22,987 nucleotides of DNA from CBFDCQ01 sp965603355 (GTDB lineage: Bacteria; Hydrogenedentota; CAZGCA01; CBFDCQ01). The DNA lies in assembly GCA_965603355.1 (NCBI GenBank), contig CBFDCQ010000053.1:1-22987 (forward strand). Reading direction: 5' to 3'. Both the position numbers and the translations under genes were made by a program. The notes under the pieces are model-generated. The model was not told where the DNA came from and ran no database searches. It worked only from the letters and a program-made list of their open reading frames with translations. Below, piece after piece: positions 22,391 to 22,987 of this stretch (its first letter is position 1; each line of letters opens with the position of its first letter).

Positions 22391-22658
22391 ACCTGGTGAA
22401 TGGCTGAAGATTCGAGTATAAACGAGTCACAAAAGTCAGCAATGTGTTGAGCATCCAAGGCAGCGCGAAGATGAAAACAGTGACCACGGCAAGTATCTTG
22501 GGAACAAACGTCAGCGTGAACTCCTGAATCTGAGTGACCGATTGGACGATGCTGACGAACAGGCCTACCACCATGCCGGTTAGAAGTGCCGGCCCTGCAA
22601 CGAGTAGTACGGTGATAAGCGCCTGCCGACCTATCTGGATCACCAAGCCCTGTGTCAA
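22389..22658 (-). CDS. fliQ: FliQ, flagellar export gate protein
   Basis: An 89-residue protein with two membrane helices (about 14-38 and 50-75). It has the family pattern: VIQIGRQALITVLLVAGPALLTGMVVGLFVSIVQSVTQIQEFTLTFVPKI. Four copies normally pack around the FliP-FliR core. The start is TTG, with GGAGGGAGAAGG just upstream, and gives the usual N-terminus M-T-x-x-L-V. It is the first gene of the run. fliP, which normally precedes it, is absent from the 270 bp up to the tRNA gene. Confidence 0.95.
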   Translation of the reverse strand: MTQGLVIQIGRQALITVLLVAGPALLTGMVVGLFVSIVQSVTQIQEFTLTFVPKILAVVTVFIFALPWMLNTLLTFVTRLYSNLQPFTR

Positions 22659-22744
22659 GGCCTTCTCCCTCCGCCCCCCAGTCGAGTTGTACTACAGCTT
22701 GGGCAGCCTCGCCAAACCGCCCCTATATATGCCCCACACCGGCT

Positions 22745-22773
22745 AATATAGCACATGATAAAAGGTTTGTCAA
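22745..22773 (-). promoter_or_regulatory. Sigma70-type promoter of the fliQ-fliR-flhB-flhA-flhF-flhG run
   Basis: On minus, consensus TTGACA (22768-22773) and TATATT (22745-22750) are exactly 17 nt apart. Transcription would start near 22738, about 80 nt before the fliQ TTG. The leader is G-rich but matches no riboswitch class I know. No sigma28 or sigma54 flagellar promoter pattern is seen. The stretch 22774-22929 holds only a small palindrome, CCTTCGCGAAGG (22848-22859). Confidence 0.7.
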
Positions 22774-22929
22774 GTAATATCGACTGGAAAATGGGCTGGG
22801 GCAAGTACATGGGGATCCATCTGCGATACCGTACGTGCCGTCCGCTGCCTTCGCGAAGGTCTGACCAGGCAACTCTATGATTCGGCACCACGGCAAACGA
22901 AATACCGCTTTCCGCACCTGATATAATAC

Positions 22930-22987
22930 TGGCGGGAGCGACGAGACTCGAACTCGCGACCTCCGGCGTGACAGGCCGGCGTTCTAA
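22930..22987 (-). tRNA. tRNA-Asp (GTC), 5' part beyond the window
   Basis: Read on minus: the end of the D arm (TTAGAAC), an anticodon stem CCGGC/GCCGG with loop CTGTCAC (anticodon GTC), a T arm with TTCGAGT, the acceptor 3' strand CGCTCCC, discriminator G (the Asp identity base) and an encoded CCA. About 19 nt of the 5' end lie past position 22987. Confidence 0.95.

Noticed and set aside
22659..22738. Riboswitch in the fliQ leader
   Set aside because: The G-rich leader has no core motif of c-di-GMP or any other class that I can recognise.

Overview
This window looks like chromosomal DNA of a Gram-negative (diderm), flagellated bacterium of moderately high GC, probably an environmental lineage. 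BamA, a LolC/LolD pair and flagellar export genes show an outer membrane and motility. An mcsA-mcsB-clpC module, best known from Firmicutes, sits in the same gene run. That mixture, with REP/RAYT sequences, a nested four-helix-bundle gene and intergenic GCTTCAGC-type hairpins, fits the PVC superphylum or a nearby uncultured phylum (for example Omnitrophota or Planctomycetota). This placement is inference and no marker here settles it.

Layout. (1) Positions 1-4240, minus strand, are an accessory locus: a promoter, a single-chain restriction-modification enzyme, and a REP-associated tyrosine transposase (RAYT) whose start overlaps the enzyme's stop. Inside the enzyme gene, between the region before the methyltransferase core and its SAM-binding motif, lies a roughly 450-bp insert. 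It carries a complete four-helix-bundle (S23/IVP-type) gene in another frame and is bounded by inverted arrays of a G-rich 7-nt repeat. The host frame stays open through the insert. (2) Positions 4288-12973, minus strand, are one gene run from a strong sigma70-type promoter: lolC-lolD-mcsA-mcsB-clpC-bamA. It joins lipoprotein release, arginine-phosphorylation-guided proteolysis and outer-membrane protein assembly. (3) Positions 12777-13700 are a divergent intergenic region with a leader that can fold as a three-way junction, about eleven short hairpins, and a plus-strand promoter. (4) Positions 13703-16002, plus strand, hold rluD and a secreted HEAT-repeat protein, followed by a second, diverged copy of the last codons of rluD. 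The HEAT gene therefore sits between two versions of the rluD 3' end. (5) Positions 16278-22773, minus strand, are a flagellar run fliQ-fliR-flhB-flhA-flhF-flhG from a sigma70-type promoter. fliP is not in front of fliQ. (6) Positions 22930-22987 are the 3' part of a tRNA-Asp gene cut by the window end.

The observations most worth following up are the nested heptad-flanked four-helix-bundle element, the HEAT gene cassette at the rluD 3' end, and the RAYT whose N-terminus is encoded by its own REP hairpin. Smaller points are an NPYH cleavage site in FlhB and a Leu at the position of the phospho-arginine-sensing Arg337 in McsB.
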